This document shows positions 7,683 through 16,302 of a stretch of 64,000 nucleotides of DNA, piece after piece (the stretch's first letter is position 1; the number at the start of each line of letters is the position of its first letter). Location of the stretch: contig NZ_PTPZ01000003.1 of NCBI RefSeq assembly GCF_002943105.1, positions 310,001-374,000 on the forward strand, in the 5' to 3' direction. The position numbers and the translations under genes are program-made. Below the pieces are notes generated by a model. It was not told the DNA's origin, did not search any database, and saw nothing but the letters and a program-made list of their open reading frames with translations. The stretch is from Cloacibacterium normanense. Lineage in GTDB: Bacteria; Bacteroidota; Bacteroidia; Flavobacteriales; Weeksellaceae.

Positions 7683-8929
7683 GAAAAATTATAATATTCA
7701 CTATGCTTTTATTTGGTTTGACGGCGTGTGACAAAGTTAAGTTCTGGGAAGATAAGCACTCGGCAGAAGCTGCAATGCATACTTATACCTGTCCGATGCA
7801 CCCGGAAGTGATTTCAGACAAACCCGGCAAATGTCCCAAATGTGGGATGGATTTGGTCCTGAAAGATGCCCCTGAAAAAAAGGAAGAGGGGATTAAACTC
7901 GACGATCTGTTGAAACCAACCAATGAATTTGTAGTGTCGGAACAGCCCGTAATAAAAGTAAAAAGAGAAAACATACCCACCACGGTTGATGCTTTAGGGA
8001 CGGTAGAATACGATACTCGACAGATTGGTAGTATTTCCTCACGCGTTGCGGGCCGTATCGAGAAACTCTATGTGCGGTATAAATACCAGAAAGTGTCCAA
8101 AGGCCAGCGTATTTTAGATATATACAGCCCGGAACTTTTAACCGCACAGCAAAACCTGCTCTTCGTTATTAAAAATGACCGCTCAAACAAAACAATGATC
8201 GATGCTTCACGCCAGAAACTCCTTCTTTTGGGAATGCCGGCTTCACAGATACAGAAAGTCATCCAGCGAGGGAAACCTGATCTCACAGTTCCGGTTTTCA
8301 GCAATTACAGCGGACACATTCAGCAGGCAGGATCGGCCGGAAGCATGGGGTCATCACCACAATCTGCACCCGCAATGGCTTCAAATACGGCAGCCACCGC
8401 TGAACTACCCCTAAAAGAGGGAATGTATCTCCAGAAAGGACAGAATATTTTCAGTGTCTACAATCCCAACAGAACCTGGGCCCTGATCAATATTTTCTCT
8501 GAAGACATTGCACTGGTCAGCAAAGGACAGTCAGTCATGATCATCCCGGAAGCCAATCCTGAAAATCGCTTCAAAGGAACCATCGGTTTTATTGAACCCT
8601 TTTTCAGGCAGGGCAGCAAAACCGTAACGGCGCGCGTCTATTTTGATAATTCCACCGCAAAAATTCCTGTCGGAAGTCAGGTTAAAGCGGAGATTATGAG
8701 CCACAACAGAATGGCAGATTGGCTGCCGAAATCAGCGGTGGTTTCTTTGGGGATTGATAAAATAGCGTTCAAAAAAGTTGAAGGCGGTTTTATTGCCCAC
8801 AAGGTTGTTACCGGCGCGGTGGTAGGCGATAAAATTCAGATCGTCAGTGGTTTGCTTCCTGAAGATGGAGTTGCCGAAAATGCACAGTACCTGATGGACA
8901 GCGAAAGTTTCATAAAAATTAACAGATAA
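7679..8929 (+). CDS. cusB: CusB-type RND adaptor with N-terminal heavy-metal-binding module (first copy)
   Basis: A lipoprotein signal (FGLTAC) is followed near residues 36-62 by a metal-binding module, YTCPMHPEVISDKPGKCPKC then GMDL. This Cys/Met/His motif recurs in three further genes downstream. The rest is a periplasmic adaptor: beta-barrel and lipoyl parts (GRIEKLYVRYKYQKVSKGQR), helical hairpin (LLTAQQNLLFVIKN) and membrane-proximal domain. An unusual Gly/Ser/Ala/Pro-rich insert (about residues 219-245) sits inside the lipoyl region. The gene overlaps cusC by four bases and would connect CusA to CusC and present Cu(I)/Ag(I). Confidence 0.85.
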   Translation: MRKIIIFTMLLFGLTACDKVKFWEDKHSAEAAMHTYTCPMHPEVISDKPGKCPKCGMDLVLKDAPEKKEEGIKLDDLLKPTNEFVVSEQPVIKVKRENIPTTVDALGTVEYDTRQIGSISSRVAGRIEKLYVRYKYQKVSKGQRILDIYSPELLTAQQNLLFVIKNDRSNKTMIDASRQKLLLLGMPASQIQKVIQRGKPDLTVPVFSNYSGHIQQAGSAGSMGSSPQSAPAMASNTAATAELPLKEGMYLQKGQNIFSVYNPNRTWALINIFSEDIALVSKGQSVMIIPEANPENRFKGTIGFIEPFFRQGSKTVTARVYFDNSTAKIPVGSQVKAEIMSHNRMADWLPKSAVVSLGIDKIAFKKVEGGFIAHKVVTGAVVGDKIQIVSGLLPEDGVAENAQYLMDSESFIKINR

Positions 8930-8940
8930 AAATTGATAAG

Positions 8941-10146
8941 ATGAAATTTAATATTTTAATGCTGGCCTTGCTGGTTTTTCTTTACTCCTGTAAAAAGGAG
9001 GAAGATCCGCATGCCGGCCACGATATCTACTACACCTGTTCCATGCACCCGCAGGTAGTCTCCGATAAACCCGGAAAATGCCCCATTTGTCACATGGATT
9101 TGGTGCCTGTGGAGAAGAAAAAGAATGCGGATCCTAACGAAATTGTTTTGAATGACGAGCAGGTTAAACTTGGGAATATCAAAACAGTCGCGCTATCTGA
9201 TGGGTCTATGGCCGACAAACTTACCCTGACTGGAACACTCAATTTTAATCAGTACCAAATGCAGGCAGTAAGTTCCAGAGTAATGGGCAGAGTTGAACGG
9301 TTGTATTATAAAAACATTGGCGATTTTGTTCCGAAGGGGGCGCCGTTGGTCGATATTTACAGTGAAGAACTCAATAATGCAAAGCAGGAATATTTGCTGG
9401 CATTAGAAAGACGCAAACTGTTTGTCGGCAATACTTCCATTGATTTTGATCAGTTGCTCCAAAGTTCCCGCAACAAGCTTTATTTATGGGGAATGTCCGA
9501 AGGCCAGATCAAACAGCTGGAAAGATCAGGAAAAGCCACGCCAACCACTACTGTGTTCAGCAATGCAGCCGGTTACATCACCGATCTGAGCATTGCCGAA
9601 GGCGATTATCTTGCCGAAGGTGGCACCATCGTGAATCTGGCAGATCTTTCATCGCTTTGGGCAGAGGCGCAGGTCTATTCTTCCCAAATGGCTCTCCTTC
9701 AGAAAGACAGCAAGGTCACCGTATATATTCCCGATCTGGATAATCTGAAGATTAATGGGAAGGTTGATTTTACAAACCCTGAAATAAGCGCCTCCAGCAG
9801 GATAAATCTGGTCCGCGTTTCCGTCCCCAACCAAGGAAATCTCCTGAAACCCGGAATGCCGGTATATGTTCTGGTGGAAAACAAATCCCGCGATGGCCTT
9901 TCAATGCCTGTGGATGCAGTAATCAGGGATGGTAAATCCTCCACGGTCTGGGTGAAAACCGCGAAGAATACCTTCGTAAACAGAATGGTGGAAACGGGTC
10001 TCGAATATGAAGACAGAATAGAAATCACCTCCGGAATTAAAGCGGGAGACGAAGTGGTGGTTTCCGGGGCTTACCTGCTGAACAGTGAATACATATTCAA
10101 GAAAGGAGCTGATCCCATGGCGGGTCACGATATGAGCACCATGTAA
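8941..10146 (+). CDS. cusB: CusB-type RND adaptor with heavy-metal-binding module (second copy)
   Basis: This is a second lipidated adaptor (signal ending LYSC) with a module at about residues 29-57, YTCSMHPQVVSDKPGKCPIC, in which the usual C-G-M is C-H-M. The lipoyl part (MGRVERLYYKNIGDFVPKGA), hairpin (ELNNAKQEYLLALERR) and barrel domains follow, and the tail carries a His/Met ending GHDMSTM. It is clearly diverged from the adaptor just upstream, so it is an old duplication. RND trimers need six adaptor protomers, and a mixed ring of two adaptor types is possible. It is 11 bases downstream of the first adaptor. Confidence 0.85.
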   Translation: MKFNILMLALLVFLYSCKKEEDPHAGHDIYYTCSMHPQVVSDKPGKCPICHMDLVPVEKKKNADPNEIVLNDEQVKLGNIKTVALSDGSMADKLTLTGTLNFNQYQMQAVSSRVMGRVERLYYKNIGDFVPKGAPLVDIYSEELNNAKQEYLLALERRKLFVGNTSIDFDQLLQSSRNKLYLWGMSEGQIKQLERSGKATPTTTVFSNAAGYITDLSIAEGDYLAEGGTIVNLADLSSLWAEAQVYSSQMALLQKDSKVTVYIPDLDNLKINGKVDFTNPEISASSRINLVRVSVPNQGNLLKPGMPVYVLVENKSRDGLSMPVDAVIRDGKSSTVWVKTAKNTFVNRMVETGLEYEDRIEITSGIKAGDEVVVSGAYLLNSEYIFKKGADPMAGHDMSTM

Positions 10147-10147
10147 T

Positions 10148-10609
10148 ATGAGAAAATTGAATATGATAGGCTGGCTGGCGGTGCTAGTGGTGGCTATTGT
10201 TTTAGTCATTCAGGTCATACCGGTGGAGCGAAATGTCTCCACCGTTCCGCCAGGTCAAAGTTTTGAAAAAACCGAAAAGGTGCCCGCCAACGTGGCTGCA
10301 ATCCTTAAAGTTTCCTGCTATGACTGTCATTCAAATAATACCCGTTATCCCTGGTATTCGGTATTACAGCCGGGCGCGTGGTTCATGGCCCGGCATATTA
10401 AAAAAGGCAAAGAAGAACTCAATTTTGATGAGTTCAATAACTATTCAAAAAGACGTAAAAAAGCAAAAATAAAAAGCATAATTAGCCAGATTGAAAAAAA
10501 AGAAATGCCTTTAAAATCTTATCTACTGTTGCACAGTGATTCCAAATTAACAGCAGAGGAAAGAAAGATGCTGTTAGATTTTTTTACTTCAAGAACAAAC
10601 CCACAATAA
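10148..10609 (+). CDS. Haem-binding-domain protein (single CxxCH)
   Basis: One N-terminal membrane segment (MIGWLAVLVVAIVLVIQVIP) anchors a periplasmic domain with the sequence SCYDCHSNNTRYPWYS, a c-type haem attachment motif CxxCH, and the following W-Y-S-x-L-Q-P-x-W typical of the haem-binding domain family common in Bacteroidetes (Pfam PF14376, from memory). Length 153 residues is normal for it. The ATG lies one base past the stop of the adaptor. A redox role next to a copper oxidase is plausible but not demonstrated by sequence. Confidence 0.8.
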   Translation: MRKLNMIGWLAVLVVAIVLVIQVIPVERNVSTVPPGQSFEKTEKVPANVAAILKVSCYDCHSNNTRYPWYSVLQPGAWFMARHIKKGKEELNFDEFNNYSKRRKKAKIKSIISQIEKKEMPLKSYLLLHSDSKLTAEERKMLLDFFTSRTNPQ

Positions 10610-10619
10610 ACCGAAAATC

Positions 10620-12746
10620 ATGAAAAAATACACCTGTCCCATGCATCCCCAGATATTGAAGGACGAACCGGGGAAATGTCCACTTTGCGGAATGAACTTA
10701 ATTCCCTTGGGAGGAACCGCCCGACCTGAAAAAGACGAACACAGCCATCATCATCAGAATCATGATCATCACTTAGAATCTGATAGTTCAGCGGCGGGAT
10801 TTGACAAACATGCAGGTCATCATACTCCGGATTTTCTAAAAAGATTCTGGATTACACTGGTACTTTCTGTCCCGGTGCTGCTGCTTTCCCACATGATTCA
10901 GCAGTGGCTTGGTTTCACCATAGCTTTTCAAGGCGATAAATACGTGCTGTTGGTTTTGGGAAGTATTATTTATTTCTACGGTGGAATGCCTTTTTTCAAA
11001 GGGTTTTTGGGCGAAGTGAAAGCCGGAGCTATTGGGATGATGACGCTCGTTGCTTTGGCGATTACCGTAGCTTATGTCTATTCCGTTGCCGTCGTATTCG
11101 GGCTGCCGGGCATGGATTTCTTTTGGGAGCTCGCCACCCTAATTGTCATCATGCTTCTGGGTCATTGGCTCGAAATGCGTTCACAGATGGCAGCTTCAAA
11201 AGCGTTACAATCCTTAGTGGCATTGCTACCAAATGACGTAACCGTCGAGCATAACGGAAGTCCGGTTAAAATAAAACTGGAACAGCTGAAAAACGGAGAT
11301 ACAGTAATCATAAGACCGGGCGAAAAAGTCGCCGCTGACGGTCTGATTGTCGAGGGCAGTTCCTATTTAAATGAAAGCATGCTGACCGGAGAAAGTGTTC
11401 CTGTAAGAAAAGAGTCCGGTGGAAAGGTTATCGCAGGGTCTATCAATGGAGACGGGGCTTTAAAGATAAAAGCAACAGGGGTTGGAAAGGATTCGTACCT
11501 CAATAAGGTCATTAATTTGGTTCAGGATGCGCAGGCAGCAAAGTCGAACACTCAGAATCTGGCGGATAAAGTAGCCAAATGGCTTACTATAGTAGCAATT
11601 GTGGTGGGAGTAGGAACTTTCGCTTACTGGTACATCACCATGGGAGATTTGGCTTTTGCTCTGGAACGGATGGTAACGGTAATGGTAACGGCCTGCCCTC
11701 ATGCTTTAGGAGTGGCAATCCCTCTGGTGGTGGCCATTTCCACTACACTTTCAGCGACAAATGGTTTACTCATCAGAAACCGCACGGCTTTTGAAACCAC
11801 CAGAAAATTATCGACCATTATTTTCGATAAAACCGGCACCCTTACGAAAGGTTCCCACACTGTGCAGAAAATCATTCCTCTAACGGAACACTATTCGGAA
11901 AACGATTTACTCCAGTATGCAGCAGCAGTGCAGCAGAACTCCGAACATCACATTGCAAAAGGAATCATGCAGACCCTTTCTGAGAAAAAACTGGAGCTAT
12001 GGAAGTCAGACAATTTCCGCTACATGCAGGGAATTGGAGTTACAGGAATGGTTAGTGGTAAATCGGTAGTCGCGGCCGGTCCTAATTATTTTGTTCAAAA
12101 CAATAAACAGGTACCTGCCATTCCGGAAGAAATCAACCAGGATGCAGAAACAGTGAACTTTATTCTGATTGATGATGTGCCAGTGGGTATTGTTTCTTTA
12201 GCAGATACCATTCGCGAAGGCGCAAAAGAAGCTATTGACCAACTTCGAAGCATGAACATTAAATCATTCCTGCTTACAGGTGATAACGAAAAGGTAGCGG
12301 CGGCGGTGTCAAAGCAATTAGGAATGGACGGATATTTGGCAAATGTACTTCCGCACCACAAACAGGAAAAAGTAAAAGAATTTCAGGATAAAGGGGAAAT
12401 CGTTGCGATGACAGGTGACGGCGTAAATGATGCACCGGCTTTGGCAGCAGCAGATGTAGGCATTGCAGTTGGCAGCGGAACTGATGTTGCTGCCGAAACC
12501 GCAGATATTATTCTGGTCAACAGTGACCCTCTAGACGTGGTGAAAATGATAGATTTTGGAAAGAAAACCTACAACAAGATGATCCAGAATCTCGTATGGG
12601 CAGTGGGCTACAACGTCGTGGCTATTCCACTTGCTGCGGGTGTTCTGTATCCTACATTTGTCCTGAGTCCAGCCATGGGTGCTGTACTGATGAGTGTCAG
12701 CACCATAGTGGTTGCCATTAATGCAAGTTTGTTAAAAATTAAATAA
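10620..12746 (+). CDS. copB: CopB-type copper-exporting P1B-ATPase (CPH motif)
   Basis: The N-terminus (residues 4-30) is the same heavy-metal module (YTCPMHPQILKDEPGKCPLC), followed by a His-rich stretch (HSHHHQNHDHH). The ATPase core shows TGES, the membrane motif TACPHALG near residue 359, DKTGTLTKG with the phosphorylated Asp near 403, and MTGDGVNDAPAL. CPH plus the late YN and MSVSTIVVAINA motifs define the P1B-3 (CopB) group, which exports Cu ions from cytoplasm to periplasm. The nucleotide-binding His-Pro dipeptide normally seen as SEHP reads SEHHIAKG here. The gene is 10 bases after the haem protein and 7 before the oxidase. Confidence 0.9.
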   Translation: MKKYTCPMHPQILKDEPGKCPLCGMNLIPLGGTARPEKDEHSHHHQNHDHHLESDSSAAGFDKHAGHHTPDFLKRFWITLVLSVPVLLLSHMIQQWLGFTIAFQGDKYVLLVLGSIIYFYGGMPFFKGFLGEVKAGAIGMMTLVALAITVAYVYSVAVVFGLPGMDFFWELATLIVIMLLGHWLEMRSQMAASKALQSLVALLPNDVTVEHNGSPVKIKLEQLKNGDTVIIRPGEKVAADGLIVEGSSYLNESMLTGESVPVRKESGGKVIAGSINGDGALKIKATGVGKDSYLNKVINLVQDAQAAKSNTQNLADKVAKWLTIVAIVVGVGTFAYWYITMGDLAFALERMVTVMVTACPHALGVAIPLVVAISTTLSATNGLLIRNRTAFETTRKLSTIIFDKTGTLTKGSHTVQKIIPLTEHYSENDLLQYAAAVQQNSEHHIAKGIMQTLSEKKLELWKSDNFRYMQGIGVTGMVSGKSVVAAGPNYFVQNNKQVPAIPEEINQDAETVNFILIDDVPVGIVSLADTIREGAKEAIDQLRSMNIKSFLLTGDNEKVAAAVSKQLGMDGYLANVLPHHKQEKVKEFQDKGEIVAMTGDGVNDAPALAAADVGIAVGSGTDVAAETADIILVNSDPLDVVKMIDFGKKTYNKMIQNLVWAVGYNVVAIPLAAGVLYPTFVLSPAMGAVLMSVSTIVVAINASLLKIK

Positions 12747-12753
12747 TCACAAA

Positions 12754-15669
12754 ATGAAATACCTACTATCGCTCTTAATGTTTGTGGCAATATCCATAAA
12801 TACCTATTCACAGAGCACCAAAACTGTTTACACCTGCCCGATGCATCCGCAGGTGGTGAAATCAGCACCCGGTAACTGCCCCATTTGCGGTATGACCCTG
12901 GTGAAGAAAACCCTTACTGAGAAAAAAACGGCGGCCAAATCCGCGCCCGCTCCTAAAAAGGCCACCGCAGTTAAAAAAACTACGATTCAGAAACCTGAAG
13001 TGACCCCTGCAAAAACAAAGACAAAAGCGGAAGTTAAAAAACCGGTGATGCCAAAGACTAAAGCAGTACCGAAAGATCCAACAAGCGTCAAAACGCCGGA
13101 ACATTCAACAACTGCTCCCCATCCGCATGAAGCAGCGCAAAAGATGTACACTTGTCCGATGCACCCCGAGGTGGTTTCGGACAAACCCGGAAAGTGTCCC
13201 AAGTGCGGTATGAATCTGGTCCCTCAGAAGGAAAGCGGCCGGCATCAGGCTACCGGCAAAACCCCGGAACATCAAACTTCAGATGCGCATCAGCATGAAG
13301 AAGCGCAAAAGATGTACACCTGCCCGATGCATCCCGAGGTGATATCGGACAAACCCGGAAAGTGTCCCAAGTGCGGTATGAATCTGGTGCCTCAAAAAGG
13401 AAAGAAGGAAGATCATTCTGCACATGGAAACATGCAGATGCATAGTGAACACAAAATGGTCATGCCGATGCCTGAAAAGCACCTAAAAGGCGGACGCAAA
13501 GTGACCTACCATCTTTATGTGAAAGACACCCTGGTAAATTTCGCGGGCAAACAGAAACGCGCCATTGCCGTAAACGGGCAGATTCCGATGCCAAAGCTGG
13601 AGTTTTATGAGGGCGATACGGCGGAAGTGATTGTCCATAATTTAATGGATGAAGAAACTTCTCTGCACTGGCACGGTCTTCATCTACCAAATAAAGAAGA
13701 TGGGGTTCCCTGGCTTACCCAAAAACCCATTCCACCCAAATCCACTTATACATATTCCTTTCCCATCATCCAAAACGGAACCCACTGGTATCACTCACAT
13801 ACTGGTCTGCAGGAGCAGATTGGAATGTATGGGATGATGATTCTGAAAAAACGTCCCGAAGATCCTACTTTCCGACCGGGGATTGATAATTTGCCCACGG
13901 AGCACCTTATCCTGAGCGAGTGGACAAACCTGAACCCCAATAATGTTCAGCGGATGCTCCGCAATGCGAACGACTGGTTCGCAATCAAGAAGGGCGCTAC
14001 GCAGAGCTATTCTGAAGCCATAAAACAGGGACATTTCAAAACCAAGCTTACCAATGAGTGGAAGCGCATGCTGGCCATGGATGTGAGCGACGTTTACTAT
14101 GACGCATTTCTGGTTAACGGGAAAACCGAAAGCCAGCTGGCAGGATACAAAGCCGGTGACAAAGTGCGGCTTCAAATTGCCAACGGCGGTGCTTCCTCCT
14201 ATTTTTGGCTCAATTATGCAGGAGGAAAAATTAAAGTAGTGGCCAGTGATGGATTGGACATTGAACCGGTAGAAGTTGACCGTCTGATCCTTGCGGTTTC
14301 CGAAACGGTGGATATCGTAGTGGAAATTCCTGAAAAAAACACCTCCTACGAACTCCTTGTTACGCCCGAAGACCGCACAAAATCGGCTTCCGTTTACATT
14401 GGCGAAGGAATTAAAAAAGCCCAGGCACCCTTACCCAAACTCAAATATTTTGAAGGAATGAAGATGATGAATGACATGATGAAGATGAACGGTGACATGA
14501 AGGATATGGGCATGGAGATGAGTTACCAGACCATGGATATGAATCAGGTGATGTATCCTGAAATTATTGCTGAAAATAATGAAGCAATGCCAATGGACAA
14601 GATGGACAACAATGATGCGGAAATGGATCATTCAAAGCACCAGATGCCTGCGTCAGGGATTACGACATTGAATTACGGAATGATGAAGTCGCCCTATGAC
14701 ACTTCACTCCCGAAAGACAGTCCCGTGCGCGAGCTCAAGTTTACCCTTACGGGAAACATGAACCGCTACGTTTGGAGCATGGACGATAAAGTTCTGGCAG
14801 AATCGGACAAAATATTGGTGAAGAAAGGCGAAATTCTCCGCATTACTCTATTCAATAATTCGATGATGCGCCACCCGATGCACCTGCACGGATTTGATTT
14901 CCGCGTACTCAACAAAAATGGTGTTCAGGCACCCCTCAAAAATGTGTTGGATGTTATGCCCATGGAAACCAATGTCATAGAATTTGAAGCAAAAACGGAT
15001 GGGGACTGGTTCTTCCACTGTCACATCCTCTATCACATGATGGCAGGGATGAACCGTGTTTTTGCAGTAGGCGATTATCAGAATCCTTTGCTGCCGGATA
15101 AAGCTTCAGCTTATAAAAAACTTCAGCGCGAAAGTAACATGTGGCACCTGATGGCCGAAAACGATTTCGCCACCAATGGTAACGACGGGATGGCGAGAAT
15201 TTCAAATGCCCGCTGGGAATTGGGAACAGAATGGCGTTTAGGTTACAATCCCCATCACGGCTACGAGGTGGAAACCCAACTCGGCAGGTATGTGGACCGT
15301 ATGCAGTGGCTGAAACCATTTATCGGATTTAACTACCATTATAGAAAGATTGACAGGAATAATATCGAAAAAAACCTTTTTGGACAGGCATCTACTAAAG
15401 ATGAAAGAAAAACTTTCAGCGCTGGTATCATGTATAAACTCCCGATGTTGGTGGACCTGCAGGCAGAAATATTTACAGACGGAATTGTAAGGTTCCAGCT
15501 GAAACGTGAAGACATTCCGTTGACTGCGCGTTTGCGCGGGGCATTCATGGTCAATACCGACAAAGAATATATGGCAGGTCTTAAATATATCGTCACAAAA
15601 AATATCGGAATCTCAACCCACTACGACAGCGATATGAGCTGGGGTGCAGGGATTACACTGAACTATTAA
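12754..15669 (+). CDS. Multicopper oxidase with three N-terminal metal-binding modules and a barrel-like C-terminus
   Basis: After a signal peptide (INTYSQ) come three YTCPMHP...CGM modules at about residues 26-52, 131-158 and 187-214, joined by Lys/Pro/Ala and His-rich linkers. A CopA/PcoA-type multicopper oxidase follows (about 245-780) with all four copper sites: LHWHGLHLP, HWYHSHTG, HPMHLHGFD and HCHILYHMMAGM. A Met-rich insert (about 570-630) resembles those of Cu(I) oxidases. The last 170-180 residues alternate like outer-membrane beta strands (LGTEWRLGYNP...WGAGITLNY) and resemble CopB/PcoB. So oxidase and outer-membrane anchor are one chain of 971 residues, longer than usual. It would oxidise Cu(I) in the periplasm at the outer membrane. 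Confidence 0.88.
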   Translation: MKYLLSLLMFVAISINTYSQSTKTVYTCPMHPQVVKSAPGNCPICGMTLVKKTLTEKKTAAKSAPAPKKATAVKKTTIQKPEVTPAKTKTKAEVKKPVMPKTKAVPKDPTSVKTPEHSTTAPHPHEAAQKMYTCPMHPEVVSDKPGKCPKCGMNLVPQKESGRHQATGKTPEHQTSDAHQHEEAQKMYTCPMHPEVISDKPGKCPKCGMNLVPQKGKKEDHSAHGNMQMHSEHKMVMPMPEKHLKGGRKVTYHLYVKDTLVNFAGKQKRAIAVNGQIPMPKLEFYEGDTAEVIVHNLMDEETSLHWHGLHLPNKEDGVPWLTQKPIPPKSTYTYSFPIIQNGTHWYHSHTGLQEQIGMYGMMILKKRPEDPTFRPGIDNLPTEHLILSEWTNLNPNNVQRMLRNANDWFAIKKGATQSYSEAIKQGHFKTKLTNEWKRMLAMDVSDVYYDAFLVNGKTESQLAGYKAGDKVRLQIANGGASSYFWLNYAGGKIKVVASDGLDIEPVEVDRLILAVSETVDIVVEIPEKNTSYELLVTPEDRTKSASVYIGEGIKKAQAPLPKLKYFEGMKMMNDMMKMNGDMKDMGMEMSYQTMDMNQVMYPEIIAENNEAMPMDKMDNNDAEMDHSKHQMPASGITTLNYGMMKSPYDTSLPKDSPVRELKFTLTGNMNRYVWSMDDKVLAESDKILVKKGEILRITLFNNSMMRHPMHLHGFDFRVLNKNGVQAPLKNVLDVMPMETNVIEFEAKTDGDWFFHCHILYHMMAGMNRVFAVGDYQNPLLPDKASAYKKLQRESNMWHLMAENDFATNGNDGMARISNARWELGTEWRLGYNPHHGYEVETQLGRYVDRMQWLKPFIGFNYHYRKIDRNNIEKNLFGQASTKDERKTFSAGIMYKLPMLVDLQAEIFTDGIVRFQLKREDIPLTARLRGAFMVNTDKEYMAGLKYIVTKNIGISTHYDSDMSWGAGITLNY
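13089..13400 (+). repeat. 168-bp in-frame tandem duplication in the oxidase gene
   Basis: The segment beginning at 13089 (CAAAACGCCGGAACAT) is repeated beginning at 13257 with a period of 168 bases (56 codons). It contains a His-rich linker plus one metal-binding module. The module DNA is nearly identical in the two copies (for example AAGTGTCCCAAGTGCGGTAT in both), which indicates a recent duplication. The first module of the protein (from 12830) is clearly more diverged. Confidence 0.9.
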
Positions 15670-15693
15670 AGGAGTTTTTAGTGTGTCAATTTT

Positions 15694-15736
15694 AAAGAGT
15701 GCAGCTGCCAAATAAAGACCGGTTGCACTCTTTTTT
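15694..15736 (+). terminator. Terminator of the copper cluster
   Basis: AAAGAGTGCA (15694-15703) pairs perfectly with TGCACTCTTT (15724-15733), and the stem runs into six Ts. It lies 25 bases after the oxidase stop and closes cluster 1. Confidence 0.85.
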
Positions 15737-15869
15737 ACAGCGTATAACGACCGCCGGAACCACAGATTCTCATGAGGCAAACAATACCAGCCTACAACCT
15801 GAGGAATCATTGCAGTAATATAAGCTAAGACATAAGTTCAAGTAAATATATTTTTATTAAATTAGCACC

Positions 15870-16190
15870 GTGAAAATTTTTTCCTTTTTTCTTTCCTTAT
15901 TCTTCATGGTACTAACGATGGTACCATGCAGCGATGCTGCGAAAGGTTTAGGCGAAAAAGTTTGTTTGGCAGAAAACGTTCATTTAGAGCAAGGTCAGGA
16001 TCAGCATGCTGATCTTTGTACGCCTTTCTGCGTTTGCAACTGTTGTGGAATGTCAATGACTGTCATGCTGCTGAAAAAATTACTCCCTGAGAAGATTGCT
16101 CTTTTAATTAAAGACACTCTTCCTGAAAAGAATTACAACTACGCAGTCCTCCATACTGTCGGTATCTGGCAACCTCCCAAAATAGGTTAA
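15870..16190 (+). CDS. DUF6660 small exported protein at head of zinc/cadmium cluster
   Basis: The start codon is GTG. A signal peptide (FFMVLTMVPCSDA) is followed by the DUF6660 signature CTPFCVCNCCGMS and the ending GIWQPPKIG. Length 106 residues is typical. The family's biochemical role is not known to me. Its Cys cluster and constant placement ahead of RND metal pumps suggest metal sensing or delivery in the periplasm. It is the counterpart of the protein at 1479-1895. A T/A-rich stretch just upstream (near 15850-15868) may carry the promoter, but no perfect TAnnTTTG is seen. Confidence 0.8.
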   Translation: MKIFSFFLSLFFMVLTMVPCSDAAKGLGEKVCLAENVHLEQGQDQHADLCTPFCVCNCCGMSMTVMLLKKLLPEKIALLIKDTLPEKNYNYAVLHTVGIWQPPKIG

Positions 16191-16225
16191 TTCTCTTTCC
16201 TTCGGATTCCTTCCGTAGGACATTA

Positions 16226-16242
16226 CGACTATCTGATAGTCG
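16226..16242 (+). promoter_or_regulatory. 17-bp perfect palindrome before the CzcA-type gene
   Basis: CGACTATC-T-GATAGTCG is an odd-centred perfect inverted repeat in the 112-base gap between the DUF6660 gene and the pump gene. It could be an operator or the stem of a small RNA hairpin; there is no U-run directly after it, so a terminator is less likely. Confidence 0.4.
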
Positions 16243-16302
16243 CTCATTTTCGTAGACAATACGGAACATGCTTTTCTTGTCAATTAACCTTAATTTTTAC
16301 AA

